Positions 1 through 8,391 of a stretch of 64,000 nucleotides of DNA are shown one piece after another. The number at the start of each line of letters is the position of its first letter. Position 1 is the stretch's first letter. Below the pieces are notes generated by a model. It was given only the letters and a program-made list of their open reading frames with translations, searched no databases and was not told where the DNA came from. The stretch comes from Edaphobacter sp. (GTDB lineage Bacteria; Acidobacteriota; Terriglobia; Terriglobales; Acidobacteriaceae): contig NZ_JAPWKF010000001.1 in the NCBI RefSeq assembly GCF_028283685.1, positions 62,001 through 126,000 of the forward strand. The letters are read 5' to 3'. Position numbers and translations under genes: made by a program.

Positions 1-230
1 GCTACATTTGCGGGGCGTAGCGGAGAAGATGTCACAGCTGCTCTACAAATTTCCAGATAAGGCTCGATGCGTTCAATGTGCTGAATCATGTCAACCTGCA
101 GTTCCCGACGACGTCGCTTACAGTCACGGTGCCGGGTAACACGCCGGTGTTCAACAGTGCCAGCTTCGGCCAGATCACTTCGGCGCAGCCAATGAGGGTG
201 ATGCAGATCGTCGGTCGCATCAATTTCTAA
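1..230 (+). pseudogene. 3' end of an Oar-like TonB-dependent receptor, frameshifted
   Basis: The last 57 codons read QIRLDAFNVLNHVNLQFP and end in VGRINF before TAA at 228-230. This is the usual last-strand ending of acidobacterial Oar-like receptors, with a terminal Phe. Going upstream, this frame meets TAG at 18-20, while the receptor-like sequence appears to continue in frame 2 (EKMSQLLYKF), so a one-base shift lies near 45-58. It is a partial gene, and whether it is a pseudogene or holds an assembly error cannot be told from 230 bases. If intact it would be a beta-barrel outer-membrane transporter. Confidence 0.55.
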
Positions 231-248
231 AGTAACCAGCTAAATAAC

Positions 249-282
249 GGGGGCACATCATACAGACGGAGGATGTGGCCCC
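249..282 (+). terminator. Imperfect hairpin after the receptor tail
   Basis: The arms GGGGGCACATC and GATGTGGCCCC pair over 11 bases with one mismatch, followed by CTTACTTTG. There is only a weak T-tract. It lies between the receptor tail and the converging 3' end of the next receptor. Apart from this hairpin nothing is seen in 231-476. Confidence 0.45.
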
Positions 283-476
283 TTACTTTGGGGCAAGCAC
301 TCCATCCCGCTTTCATCGGACCTCAGCACGTGGAACGGGCGACACCAAGCTGGCCACGATGAGGGGATTGTTCGCAGGATGCCAGCGCAGCTGACGAAGA
401 TGGCCATCGGCGGTTGTCGGTTGCATTTTGAAATGCAGATGCGCGCACGCCTCACACAGAGTCGTGCGCGCGGTTG

Positions 477-3400
477 TCAGAAGAGCAGCTTGGCGCCAAA
501 CTGCAATTGGCGGGGCGTATTTGCCTGCGAGGTAATCTGGCCAAAGCTGGTGGAGCTTACGTTCGTGTTTGGAGAACCAAACTGCACGTGGTTGAAGGCG
601 TTGAAAGCTTCTGCGCGTAGTTGAATTGACGTCTCCCGGTAAGGATGAAACTCCTTGAAAAGGGAGAAGTCTGTTGTAACCAGCCTGTGAGTCAGAAGAC
701 CGCTCAGGTAGGCGGGTGCGTTGCCGAGGGTGAAGGCGGCGGGTTGCGAGAAGGCACTCGTATTGAAGTACTGGTTGAGCCGGTCGTGGATGTCTCCCGA
801 GAGGGAAGGTTTGGTTCCATTCCAGTTGGCATATTCCATGGGGTTTCCCAGACCCGAGACGTTGCTTGCGGTGATCTGCAGGGGGCTGCCGCTCTGGATC
901 GTAGTGATGCCGTTAACCTGCCACCCACCGATCAACGTATCGAGGGTGCGGTTCATGTTGCCGCCGAAATGCCGGCCTCTCCCCACAGGTAACTGAGCAA
1001 TATAGCCTGCAACAAAGCGATGAGGCATGTGCTGGCTGGCCACAGCATAGTCTGCCGATGGGTTGTAGCTATCCTGATGCGAGACGTTCGTGTCGTATGA
1101 CTTTGAGAAGACATAGGATGCGTTGATCTGCACACCGTGGCCCATTCGTTTGTCGTACTTGATCTGCAGGCCGTCGTACTTGGTTTGCGCACCTGGCAGG
1201 AAGAGCGGTTGAACGCTGGTGAACTGCGGGTACGGACGCAGCAGTTGTCCGCGGGAAATCTGTGGCGCCGCAAGTGTTCCCGACTGAATGACGCCATAGA
1301 ACGGATTGCTGACGAGATCGTTCAGGTGGGAACCGAGCGAGAGGGCTGAGGTTGGCAGCTGGTTGAAGTCGATTCCGCCTTCGCGACTTTGTTGCAGCTT
1401 CAAGGCGTGATTGCCTGCGTATCCGATCTGAAGATGTGAATCCCATGGAAGTTCGCGATCGATATTGAAGCCATATTGCTCGACGTAAGGAGTGACGGTG
1501 TTCCGGACGAAGGCCTGGATCTGCCCGCCAACGCCGGTTGCCAGTCCGCCTGCGGCTCCGGGAGGAGGCTGGAAGCCGCTTGGAAAAGGATTGTCAAGTG
1601 TGTCGTATGGTGTGATGCCGTCAACGGAACCAACCCAGGTGTTCTGCACACGGAAACCAAATGGGCCGACCGTTCCCTGAGCTGCCTGTGGAGATGGAGC
1701 ATAGAGGATGCCGAAGGCTGCGTGAATGACGGTCTTGTTGTCGACCTGATAGGCGAGTCCTAGACGCGGTGCAATGTTGTTCGCGTCGTAGTTGAACTGA
1801 TGTCGGTCTCGTCCGTCGACGCCGACAAAGACGAGTCCTCCGCGAAGATTGCCGATCCCCGAGGCGCCGGCCAGAGGTGAGGCTGCGTTGGGATCGAAGT
1901 AATTGATACGATTGAAGCGCTCAGTACGCGGTGTCTCCAGGTCGTAACGGACACCGTAGCTGAGGGTCAACCTCGGTGTCGCGCGCCAGTCATCCTGCGC
2001 ATAGAAGCCATAGTAGAAGTTCTGCGAGGCGACGTCCTTGAAGTTCTGAATCAGATCACCGCTGCCTGTGCCCAGCAGCAGGGACGCGATGCTGTTGCCA
2101 GCGGCGACACTTGCCGTGTTCGGATCCGGCCCCTGCGTAAATCCGGACGTGAAGCTGAAAGAGCCGGAGGTATCGCGTGTCTCTCGCGTGTTGTTCCGGA
2201 TCATGCGCGCGTCGAGGCCGAACTTGAATGTGTGGCGTCCATGCACCAACGTGAGGCTCTGCGGAAGGCTATAGGTCATGAAGGCGCTATGCCGGTTGTC
2301 AGGGTTGCCAAGCTGAACGTAGTTCGAGGCCGCAAAGACGGGAAACGCGGGAAGACCTCCACCGGTGTTGAGCGAGGAGGGTAGTCCCAGGTCAGAGGCC
2401 TGGAAGCCGAGACTTGTATTCAGGTAGTCGTACAGGGTGCGGGAGAATCCTAGGCGTACGTCATACAGAAGGTTGGCGGTAGGTGCGATGGTATAGCCCA
2501 CGACGAAGTTGCGCATCCAGTCGCGCTGTTCCGTCCTGTTTTCGGCCTGACGGATAGGGCTGGGAAAGAATGGCTGCGGGTTGTCGTCGTAAAACCGGTC
2601 GGAATATCGTCCGAAGAGCGTCTGCTGATGAGAGAGGTTACGGTCGATGCGTACGTCCCAGCTATCGATGCGTACGTCCTCGGTCGTCGAGGCGAAGTAG
2701 TTGTTCGTATTGGTCAGGGCCGTGCCCGGAATGTTGGGCTCGGGGTAATACTGCATGGCATTTCGCGCCACCGCATTCAATCTCGATGCTGGAATGACAT
2801 TGCCGGGGAACTGGTCACGAATATATCCGTTGCCACTGGGATTGCGACGGGTTGAGAAAGGATCGTAGATGCGAACCTGGGCCCCGGATGAGGTGAATGT
2901 TTGCGAGAAGTCTCCCTGGCGCTGCAGAAGCGTGGGGACGGTTGTGGTGGTCTGAATGGAGCTGCTCTGACGGAGCAGTTCAGTGGAGAGCAGGAAGAAC
3001 ATCTTCTCTTTCTGGATAGGTCCGCTTAACACACCGCCGAACTGATTCCTCTGGAAGGCGGGTAAAGGACTGCGATTCCGGTTAGAGAAAAAGTTGTTGG
3101 CATCAAGGGCGGAGTTGCGAGCGAATTCGTAGAGCGTGCCGTGGAATCCATTTGTACCACTCTTGAAGGCCGTGTTCAGGATGCCACCGAGACTGCGGCC
3201 ATACTCCGCCGGATAGTTCTGCGAGAGAATCCTGAACTGATTGATCGCGTCGACGGAGGGAAAGACGCTGATTCCGGAGTTGCCGTTAGGGGTAGGAAAT
3301 CCACCCGGAATTCCATCCACCAGGACCTCGGTATATCCCTGGCGGCTGCCGTTCATTGAATAGCCTACGGAATTGTAGTTATTGCCGACCGATCCGGCGA

Positions 3401-3887
3401 ACCCGGGCGTCAATGCGAGTAGAGAGTAAGGATTGCGCGAGTTCAGGGGCAGGTTGCGGATCTGAGGTCCGGTGACGACGCTGCTCATGGTTGCGTCCGA
3501 GTTCTCGACCGCATTGTTGTCCGTAGAGACCGACACGGTGCTGGTGGTGCTTCCGGTTTCGAGAGTGAAATCGCGGTTGGATTTCTGTCCGACATCGAGC
3601 GCGACTCCAGCTTCAACGGCAGTGGCGAAGCCGGGAGCGGTGACAGCAATTTTGTAGGTGGCGGCTGGGAGATTCAGAATGATGTATTCCCCGTTCGTGC
3701 CCGTACGCTGGGAGCTGCTGACATTGGTCTCTGTGTTTGTTGCAGTCACTTCGGCATCCTGAATCATTGCTCCAGAGCGATCACGAACCACTCCAGCGAT
3801 CGACGCATTGACGGCTTGCGCCAGAATGCCGACCGGGCAGAGAATCATCGCGCTCCAAAGAACGAGCAGACGTTTCAACGAAAACAT
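477..3887 (-). CDS. Oar-like TonB-dependent receptor (carboxypeptidase-regulatory domain plus barrel)
   Basis: The start is set at ATG 3887 because GAAAGAGAG lies just upstream and the product then begins with a signal peptide (MFSLKRLLVLWSAM, cut after GILAQA). An upstream ATG at 3983 would add 32 unlikely residues. A CarboxypepD_reg-like domain follows (ASIAGVVRDRSGAMIQDAEV), then a plug (VLVDGIPGG, AEYGRSLGGILN) and a long beta-barrel ending in GAKLLF. The length of about 1136 residues suits the family. Such proteins sit in the outer membrane and are thought to import oligosaccharides or other large ligands; the ligand here is unknown. It is divergent from a membrane-bound regulator at 4124, its probable controller. 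Confidence 0.92.
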   Translation of the reverse strand: MFSLKRLLVLWSAMILCPVGILAQAVNASIAGVVRDRSGAMIQDAEVTATNTETNVSSSQRTGTNGEYIILNLPAATYKIAVTAPGFATAVEAGVALDVGQKSNRDFTLETGSTTSTVSVSTDNNAVENSDATMSSVVTGPQIRNLPLNSRNPYSLLALTPGFAGSVGNNYNSVGYSMNGSRQGYTEVLVDGIPGGFPTPNGNSGISVFPSVDAINQFRILSQNYPAEYGRSLGGILNTAFKSGTNGFHGTLYEFARNSALDANNFFSNRNRSPLPAFQRNQFGGVLSGPIQKEKMFFLLSTELLRQSSSIQTTTTVPTLLQRQGDFSQTFTSSGAQVRIYDPFSTRRNPSGNGYIRDQFPGNVIPASRLNAVARNAMQYYPEPNIPGTALTNTNNYFASTTEDVRIDSWDVRIDRNLSHQQTLFGRYSDRFYDDNPQPFFPSPIRQAENRTEQRDWMRNFVVGYTIAPTANLLYDVRLGFSRTLYDYLNTSLGFQASDLGLPSSLNTGGGLPAFPVFAASNYVQLGNPDNRHSAFMTYSLPQSLTLVHGRHTFKFGLDARMIRNNTRETRDTSGSFSFTSGFTQGPDPNTASVAAGNSIASLLLGTGSGDLIQNFKDVASQNFYYGFYAQDDWRATPRLTLSYGVRYDLETPRTERFNRINYFDPNAASPLAGASGIGNLRGGLVFVGVDGRDRHQFNYDANNIAPRLGLAYQVDNKTVIHAAFGILYAPSPQAAQGTVGPFGFRVQNTWVGSVDGITPYDTLDNPFPSGFQPPPGAAGGLATGVGGQIQAFVRNTVTPYVEQYGFNIDRELPWDSHLQIGYAGNHALKLQQSREGGIDFNQLPTSALSLGSHLNDLVSNPFYGVIQSGTLAAPQISRGQLLRPYPQFTSVQPLFLPGAQTKYDGLQIKYDKRMGHGVQINASYVFSKSYDTNVSHQDSYNPSADYAVASQHMPHRFVAGYIAQLPVGRGRHFGGNMNRTLDTLIGGWQVNGITTIQSGSPLQITASNVSGLGNPMEYANWNGTKPSLSGDIHDRLNQYFNTSAFSQPAAFTLGNAPAYLSGLLTHRLVTTDFSLFKEFHPYRETSIQLRAEAFNAFNHVQFGSPNTNVSSTSFGQITSQANTPRQLQFGAKLLF

Positions 3888-4001
3888 AAGGCTCTCTTTC
3901 AAAAATGATGGGAAATGATGCCCCGTCCTCGGGTTTGCTGGGCAGGGCTTCGTGGAGCATAGCGACGTGAGGGAGGGGAGCATATCCGTTTCACTGTGAA
4001 T

Positions 4002-4077
4002 CGTAAAGTTGGCGAGTAAGGCTTTTAATTTGTGGCGTTTACCATTCGTAAACCTGGCGGTGTTGCAACTGTTAAAC
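4002..4077. promoter_or_regulatory. Candidate operator region between receptor and regulator
   Basis: This 236-bp divergent intergenic region contains the inverted repeat GTTTAC-N5-GTAAAC at 4037-4053. There are also three look-alike direct elements: TCGTAAAGTTGGCGA near 4001, TCGTAAACCTGGCGG near 4046 and TGTTAAACGGG near 4070. The position fits a binding site for the adjacent winged-helix regulator. No convincing -35/-10 pair was assigned. The function is inferred. Confidence 0.4.
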
Positions 4078-4123
4078 GGGCTGCATTCATTGTTCTTTCA
4101 TCAAAAAAGCCTAGATTGACATC

Positions 4124-5518
4124 ATGGCAACAGCCCCGGCTCCCCCAAGTGCTGAAGCACGGCGGATCGTGTCAGATTGGCGCTGGCTATTGGCAAGACG
4201 AATTGCCCGCTCACGCACGTTTGCCCGCTCCGAGCAGTTGCCCCGTCTTCTGTTGCATGTCTGCAAGATGAAGCTTGCCGGCAGAGATCAAGAATTAAGT
4301 GAGCAGCAGATAGGAGTGGCGATCTTTCGTCGCGCACCGGGATATGATCCCGGTGTCGATGGGATCGTCCGTTCTCACGCCACACGTCTGCGGCATAAAC
4401 TAGATGCTTATTTTTCTGAAGAGGGAGCAGAGGAACAGGAGCGGCTCGAGATTCCCCGGGGTGGATACACGCCACATTTTTATCGGAAAGAAATGGCTGC
4501 AGTCCCAGTTCAAGTATCTGTATTGGAAGAGCCAGAGGTTGTTTTGCCTGAACCGGCGAAACAGCGAAGAAGCCGGCTCGCAAAAGAGTTTCGTGCGGAC
4601 CGCATGCTGTATGTCATCGCCTTTTTTCTGTTGATACAGGCGGCTTTTCTTATTGTTGCCTGGAGGTATGTAAGGGCGAAGCGAGAAAGACCCACTGTGG
4701 TGCAGACTTTAGCCAATCGGTCTCCTACAGTCGCTCGTTTCTGGAGTACGCTATTTACTCCTGAACGGAGGACTATTGTCGTTACCGGGGATAGCGGTCT
4801 TGTAATGTACGAAACGTTGGTCTCCAACGACGTCACGCTAACCGAATATCTGAGCGGAGAGTATCGTGATCCTGCCCATAGTTCGGCTCCAAGAACTTCT
4901 CAAGTCAGCCGGGAGTTTCTGATCAGTTTGGCAAATAGACCATATACCAGTACGGCAGATGCTCAACTAGCGGCAGGCTTCGCTCATCTGCCTGAGTGCA
5001 ATCAGCCCAATTGCGAGATCATCTCTGCCAGAAATCTGAGGCCGTCCGATGCGGAAAATTCAAATCTGATTCTCCTTGGGTCTCGTCAAGCGAATCCATG
5101 GATTGCCATGGTTGAACCGCAGCTCAAGCTTGTTCTCAAAAAGAGAGAGGCTCCTCTCAGAGGATCGAACTCGACCTACGGTTTTGAAAACCGGAACCCG
5201 CAACCTGGGGAAGCCGAGCTCTATACCGCCCGAAAGGGAGAAGGGAACTTGGGGGGATCAGAGACTTACGGCCAAGTGGCTTATCTACCGAACCCCAGCG
5301 GCAAAGGGAAGATTCTTGTTCTGGATGGAATTTGGAATTCAGGCACCCTTTCGGCGGGAAAATTTGTTCTAGAGAACGAGGCATTTGCAAAGTGGCTTGC
5401 ATCGATCGAGCACCCGGATGGAAAGATTCCATCCTTCGAATTGCTCCTTGAATCGAGGGATATTCAAAATAATCCAGCCAGGACGCGGATCGTTTCCAGC
5501 CGCACCATCACTCCTTAA
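4124..5518 (+). CDS. Membrane-anchored winged-helix regulator with periplasmic PQPGE domain
   Basis: Residues about 35-120 form a winged-helix DNA-binding domain. Its helix carries LSEQQIGVAIFRRAPGYDP and then VRSHATRLRHKL, and its wing IPRGGYTPHF. One membrane helix spans 161-183 (MLYVIAFFLLIQAAFLIVAW). The remaining 280 residues should be periplasmic and contain FWSTLF (206-211), LILLGSRQANPW and NPQPGE (358-363). The gene diverges from the receptor at 3887, which suggests that it senses a signal in the periplasm and controls that receptor. Two paralogues in this window (24252 and 33072) share the whole architecture. The topology resembles CadC or ToxR, but the C-terminal domain is not one I recognise by name. 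Confidence 0.8.
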   Translation: MATAPAPPSAEARRIVSDWRWLLARRIARSRTFARSEQLPRLLLHVCKMKLAGRDQELSEQQIGVAIFRRAPGYDPGVDGIVRSHATRLRHKLDAYFSEEGAEEQERLEIPRGGYTPHFYRKEMAAVPVQVSVLEEPEVVLPEPAKQRRSRLAKEFRADRMLYVIAFFLLIQAAFLIVAWRYVRAKRERPTVVQTLANRSPTVARFWSTLFTPERRTIVVTGDSGLVMYETLVSNDVTLTEYLSGEYRDPAHSSAPRTSQVSREFLISLANRPYTSTADAQLAAGFAHLPECNQPNCEIISARNLRPSDAENSNLILLGSRQANPWIAMVEPQLKLVLKKREAPLRGSNSTYGFENRNPQPGEAELYTARKGEGNLGGSETYGQVAYLPNPSGKGKILVLDGIWNSGTLSAGKFVLENEAFAKWLASIEHPDGKIPSFELLLESRDIQNNPARTRIVSSRTITP

Positions 5519-5697
5519 ATCCATCGACGATACAGAAGGTGGTTGCAGTGCCAATAGGCGTTCTGTGTATTTATGACGCCGATGGGACATGGAGAAATGG
5601 ACTCTATATCTTGTAGGACATTAACCAGATCCGCAGGATAAGGGGCATTTGCAGAAGTCTGCACTGCGGGGCCGCCTTCAACCCCGGCTGCAGAAAT

Positions 5698-6204
5698 CTA
5701 CCATTGGCATTTTGCTGCTGAAGACAGACCTTCATTCCGCTCAATAAAAGCGCCAACGATGGCCGCGCACTCTTGGAGGAACTCTTTATCTTGAACCGAG
5801 AACGCTGCAGCGTCGTGGCTGTCGATGTCGATCTCACCAACTACAGCGTTCTTTGCACGTACAGGTACAACAATCTCGGATCTCGTCTCCAGCGAACAGG
5901 CAAGATACCGTGGGTCGGAGTGAACGTCGTCCACGATCACCGTCTCGTTCTGCGCTACAGCAGCACCGCAGATTCCCTGGCTCACAGGAATACGTACATG
6001 TTCGGTAGGCGCTCCGCGAAACGGCCCCAGGACAAGCATCTCCGAATCATTGGGATCGAGCATGTAGAAGCCCGTCCAGTTGTAGTAGGACAGGCGCCGC
6101 GGAATGATCTCGACGATGAAGCTCTGCAACGATGCAAGACTCGTCGCTGACTCCGCAAATGTGCTTACTTCGAAAAGGATCTCGGCGAAGGTGTTCTCGG
6201 ACAT
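5698..6204 (-). CDS. msrC: GAF-domain free methionine-(R)-sulfoxide reductase (fRMsr-like)
   Basis: This 168-residue protein is a single GAF domain with the fRMsr signature: GPFRGAPTEH, GICGAAV, VIVDDVHSDPRYLAC, SEIVVPV and GEIDIDSHD. The family reduces free Met-R-sulfoxide in the cytosol at thioredoxin's expense. Cys79 and Cys103 line up with E. coli Cys94 and Cys118, but the position of E. coli Cys84 (the resolving cysteine, as I recall) is His69, so recycling may differ. It is the last gene of a three-gene operon after msrB (26-base gap), which supports the methionine-repair role. A generic GAF sensor is the alternative. Confidence 0.8.
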   Translation of the reverse strand: MSENTFAEILFEVSTFAESATSLASLQSFIVEIIPRRLSYYNWTGFYMLDPNDSEMLVLGPFRGAPTEHVRIPVSQGICGAAVAQNETVIVDDVHSDPRYLACSLETRSEIVVPVRAKNAVVGEIDIDSHDAAAFSVQDKEFLQECAAIVGAFIERNEGLSSAAKCQW

Positions 6205-6230
6205 ATCTCTACTCTGCGCTTCTTGAGGCG

Positions 6231-6812
6231 TTAGGCGAATTTCACGAATTTAAGAGCTACTGAGTTCATACAGTAACGCAGACCCGTCGGTCTTGGACCG
6301 TCATCGAAGACATGCCCAAGATGCGCATCGCAGCGCCTGCATGAGACAGCTGTGCGCTCCATCCCCAGGGTCATGTCGCTGTTTTCTCGAACATTTTCTT
6401 TGGCGATAGGCTGCCAGAAGCTCGGCCATCCCGTGCCCGATTCGAACTTCGTCTCAGAGCTGAAGAGCGCGGTATCACAGCAGATGCAGCGATAGAGCCC
6501 CTTGTCGTGGAGATTCCAGTACTGGCCGGAGTAGGCACGTTCCGTGCCAGCCCGCCGTGTGATCTCAAACGCAGCGGGAGACAGTTGCTGCTTCCACTCT
6601 GTATCGGATTTCACGATGAAAGGCAGGGTGACTGTATCTTCCTTCTGCCCCAACTGCGAAAACTCTACGATCTTCACCTGCTTCGGGCCACTACTCTTTG
6701 CCTCGATAGGCTTGGTCCCGTATCGAAGATATAAGCTAACCACCGTCGCTGCACTGCCACCAGCGATAAGGAACGCTCGTCGACTGATTCTGCCATCCTG
6801 GTTTTCAATCAT
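6231..6812 (-). CDS. msrB: Tat-exported peptide-methionine (R)-S-oxide reductase
   Basis: MsrB is recognised from GTGWPSFWQP, two zinc CxxC pairs (CICC and CRRC), DAHLGHVFDDGP and the catalytic Cys in RYCMNSVALKF. The start is set at ATG 6812 because GGAGG lies six bases upstream. A frame extending to 6905 would overlap the upstream gene without a reason. The N-terminus SRRAFLIAGGSAATVV is a Tat signal, so the enzyme probably works in the periplasm, repairing R-oxidised methionines in exported proteins. It lies 19 bases after an exported thioredoxin-like protein that could supply its electrons. Confidence 0.93.
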   Translation of the reverse strand: MIENQDGRISRRAFLIAGGSAATVVSLYLRYGTKPIEAKSSGPKQVKIVEFSQLGQKEDTVTLPFIVKSDTEWKQQLSPAAFEITRRAGTERAYSGQYWNLHDKGLYRCICCDTALFSSETKFESGTGWPSFWQPIAKENVRENSDMTLGMERTAVSCRRCDAHLGHVFDDGPRPTGLRYCMNSVALKFVKFA

Positions 6813-6831
6813 GATGTCCTCCAATTGCCCC

Positions 6832-7917
6832 TCATCCGAAGGTGAAGGAAAAAGCCTGTACTCCCGGGTCCAGAAACTCAATGACAAAGGTGTGATCGGC
6901 AACAACCCCCTTCTGCCGTACCAGTTGATATAAGCGGTGTTCCGTTACGGCACCGTTGCCTTGCGCATCCGTATCCACTCCATGATTCACTCCCGGAGCC
7001 TGTCCATCGATAGTCACGCGAAAGCGAACAGGCTTTCCATCAATAGTTGGACCAAGTACAAGATGCAGATCGCGTGCATGGAAGCGAAAGACGATCTTCC
7101 CTCCGGAGGCTCCGAGCACAGCGACCTGCCTATGATCCAGCCATTTGCCCGCAATACCCCACTCGTTCAGTAGAAGATGATTCGGCTCGGTATAAAGCTG
7201 CTCCATATCCTGCTTGATGCCGCCGGGCGATACAAAATGGTCTGCACGTGCATAACCGATATAGGTCTCAGGTGAGCGAACGTCGTTCATATCGGCAGCA
7301 GCTTGAGCGCCCTCGCCGTGAACACTGACCGTGCTGGCTGCCATCGGCTTCGCGTTCGCTTCTTTCAGCAATTCCTGTATCCACTTCTCTGACTGGTCAT
7401 ACTCTCCCTCGCCAAAGTGCTCGTAGCGAACCTTTCCTTTGGCGTCGATGAAGTAGTGAGCAGGCCAATACTGATTGTGGAAGGCTTTCCAAATGCCGTA
7501 ATTATTGTCGAGCGCGACGGGATACGTGATACCAAACTTGTTCACGGCCTTCTGCACGTTCGGCAGCAGCTTCTCAATATCGAACTCCGGCGTGTGAACG
7601 CCAATCACTACTAATCCGCTGTCCTTATACTTGTCCGACCACGCACGAACATAGGGAATGGCGCGAATGCAGTTGATGCAGGAATAATCCCAGAAATCGA
7701 CGAGAACGACCTTTCCTCTGAGCTGCTTCGCGGTCAAAGGCGTAGAGTTGATCCAGCCTGTCGCACCAGACAACCCGGAGAGCGGGGAGCTTCCAATAAT
7801 GCTCGGCGGCTCCTGCGATCTCATGGGGCTCGAGATCATTACTACACAGACGAGAAGCGCAGCAACTGCAGGCACAAAAAACGGCCTCTTCTTTATCCGG
7901 TAAGAAACTGTGAACAT
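6832..7917 (-). CDS. Exported thioredoxin-like protein with DipZ-type C-terminal domain
   Basis: The N-terminal hydrophobic segment (residues about 12-30) is a signal or anchor. A thioredoxin fold of the AhpC/TSA-like type follows, with WDYSCINCIRAIP (Cys80 and Cys83), VVIGVHTPEF and WPAHYFID. The last 120 residues (LLLNEWGIAGKW, VLGPTIDGKPV and others) match the C-terminal domain found in DipZ proteins, but the DsbD-like membrane part of DipZ is absent. It heads the operon with msrB and the fRMsr gene. A role as periplasmic reductant for MsrB is inferred from order and targeting. Confidence 0.82.
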   Translation of the reverse strand: MFTVSYRIKKRPFFVPAVAALLVCVVMISSPMRSQEPPSIIGSSPLSGLSGATGWINSTPLTAKQLRGKVVLVDFWDYSCINCIRAIPYVRAWSDKYKDSGLVVIGVHTPEFDIEKLLPNVQKAVNKFGITYPVALDNNYGIWKAFHNQYWPAHYFIDAKGKVRYEHFGEGEYDQSEKWIQELLKEANAKPMAASTVSVHGEGAQAAADMNDVRSPETYIGYARADHFVSPGGIKQDMEQLYTEPNHLLLNEWGIAGKWLDHRQVAVLGASGGKIVFRFHARDLHLVLGPTIDGKPVRFRVTIDGQAPGVNHGVDTDAQGNGAVTEHRLYQLVRQKGVVADHTFVIEFLDPGVQAFSFTFG

Positions 7918-7956
7918 CTGCTTTGGCCCTCCAGCAGGCCATATCGGCTAAGTATA

Positions 7957-8362
7957 GTGAGGTACAAACCCGTGCTCGGCGACGTCGGATCATTAGACAC
8001 ACCGGAAGAGAAAAAGGTCACAGAACTCCGCATTGCTCAAAATAAAGCGAAACAGCTCTTTCACGAAGTTGAAGCACGTGGGCTGATCCGTGACGGCATC
8101 CCGGAGAGGAAGAGATCGTCGCAGAGTTCAAACAGATGCGTCGCGGAAGAAAGGTTGCCTATCTGCGGCAGCGTCTGCGGGGCAGGGATGAGGAGGACTG
8201 GCCAGTCCTAGCGACGGCCCTGTCTCTGTCCTGTGCAATTTGGACGGAGGATACCGACTTCTTGGAACAGGAGTTGCAGTTTGGACTTCGGATCGAGTTG
8301 AAATCTTTCTCAAAGAACAATCCAAACCTGATGACGACGGGATGCGCTTTTGCCGGTACTGA
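7957..8362 (+). pseudogene. PIN-domain nuclease relic with two frameshifts
   Basis: Three frames join into one PIN C-terminal half: KAKQLFHEVEARGLIRDG in frame 1, then FKQMRRGRKVAYLRQRLRGR and DWPVLATALSLSCAIWTEDT in frame 3, then GTGVAVWTSDRVEIFLKEQ in frame 2, ending with TGA at 8360. Shifts lie near 8090-8103 and 8263. The order ALALGCPIWTED-DFFGTGV-WTSD is typical of toxin-type PIN nucleases. The first conserved Asp region is missing, so it is truncated as well. No antitoxin gene is visible next to it. It overlaps nothing else and is probably dead. Confidence 0.65.
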
Positions 8363-8391
8363 TGTATCTGCTGCAACAACACGAGTGACGA

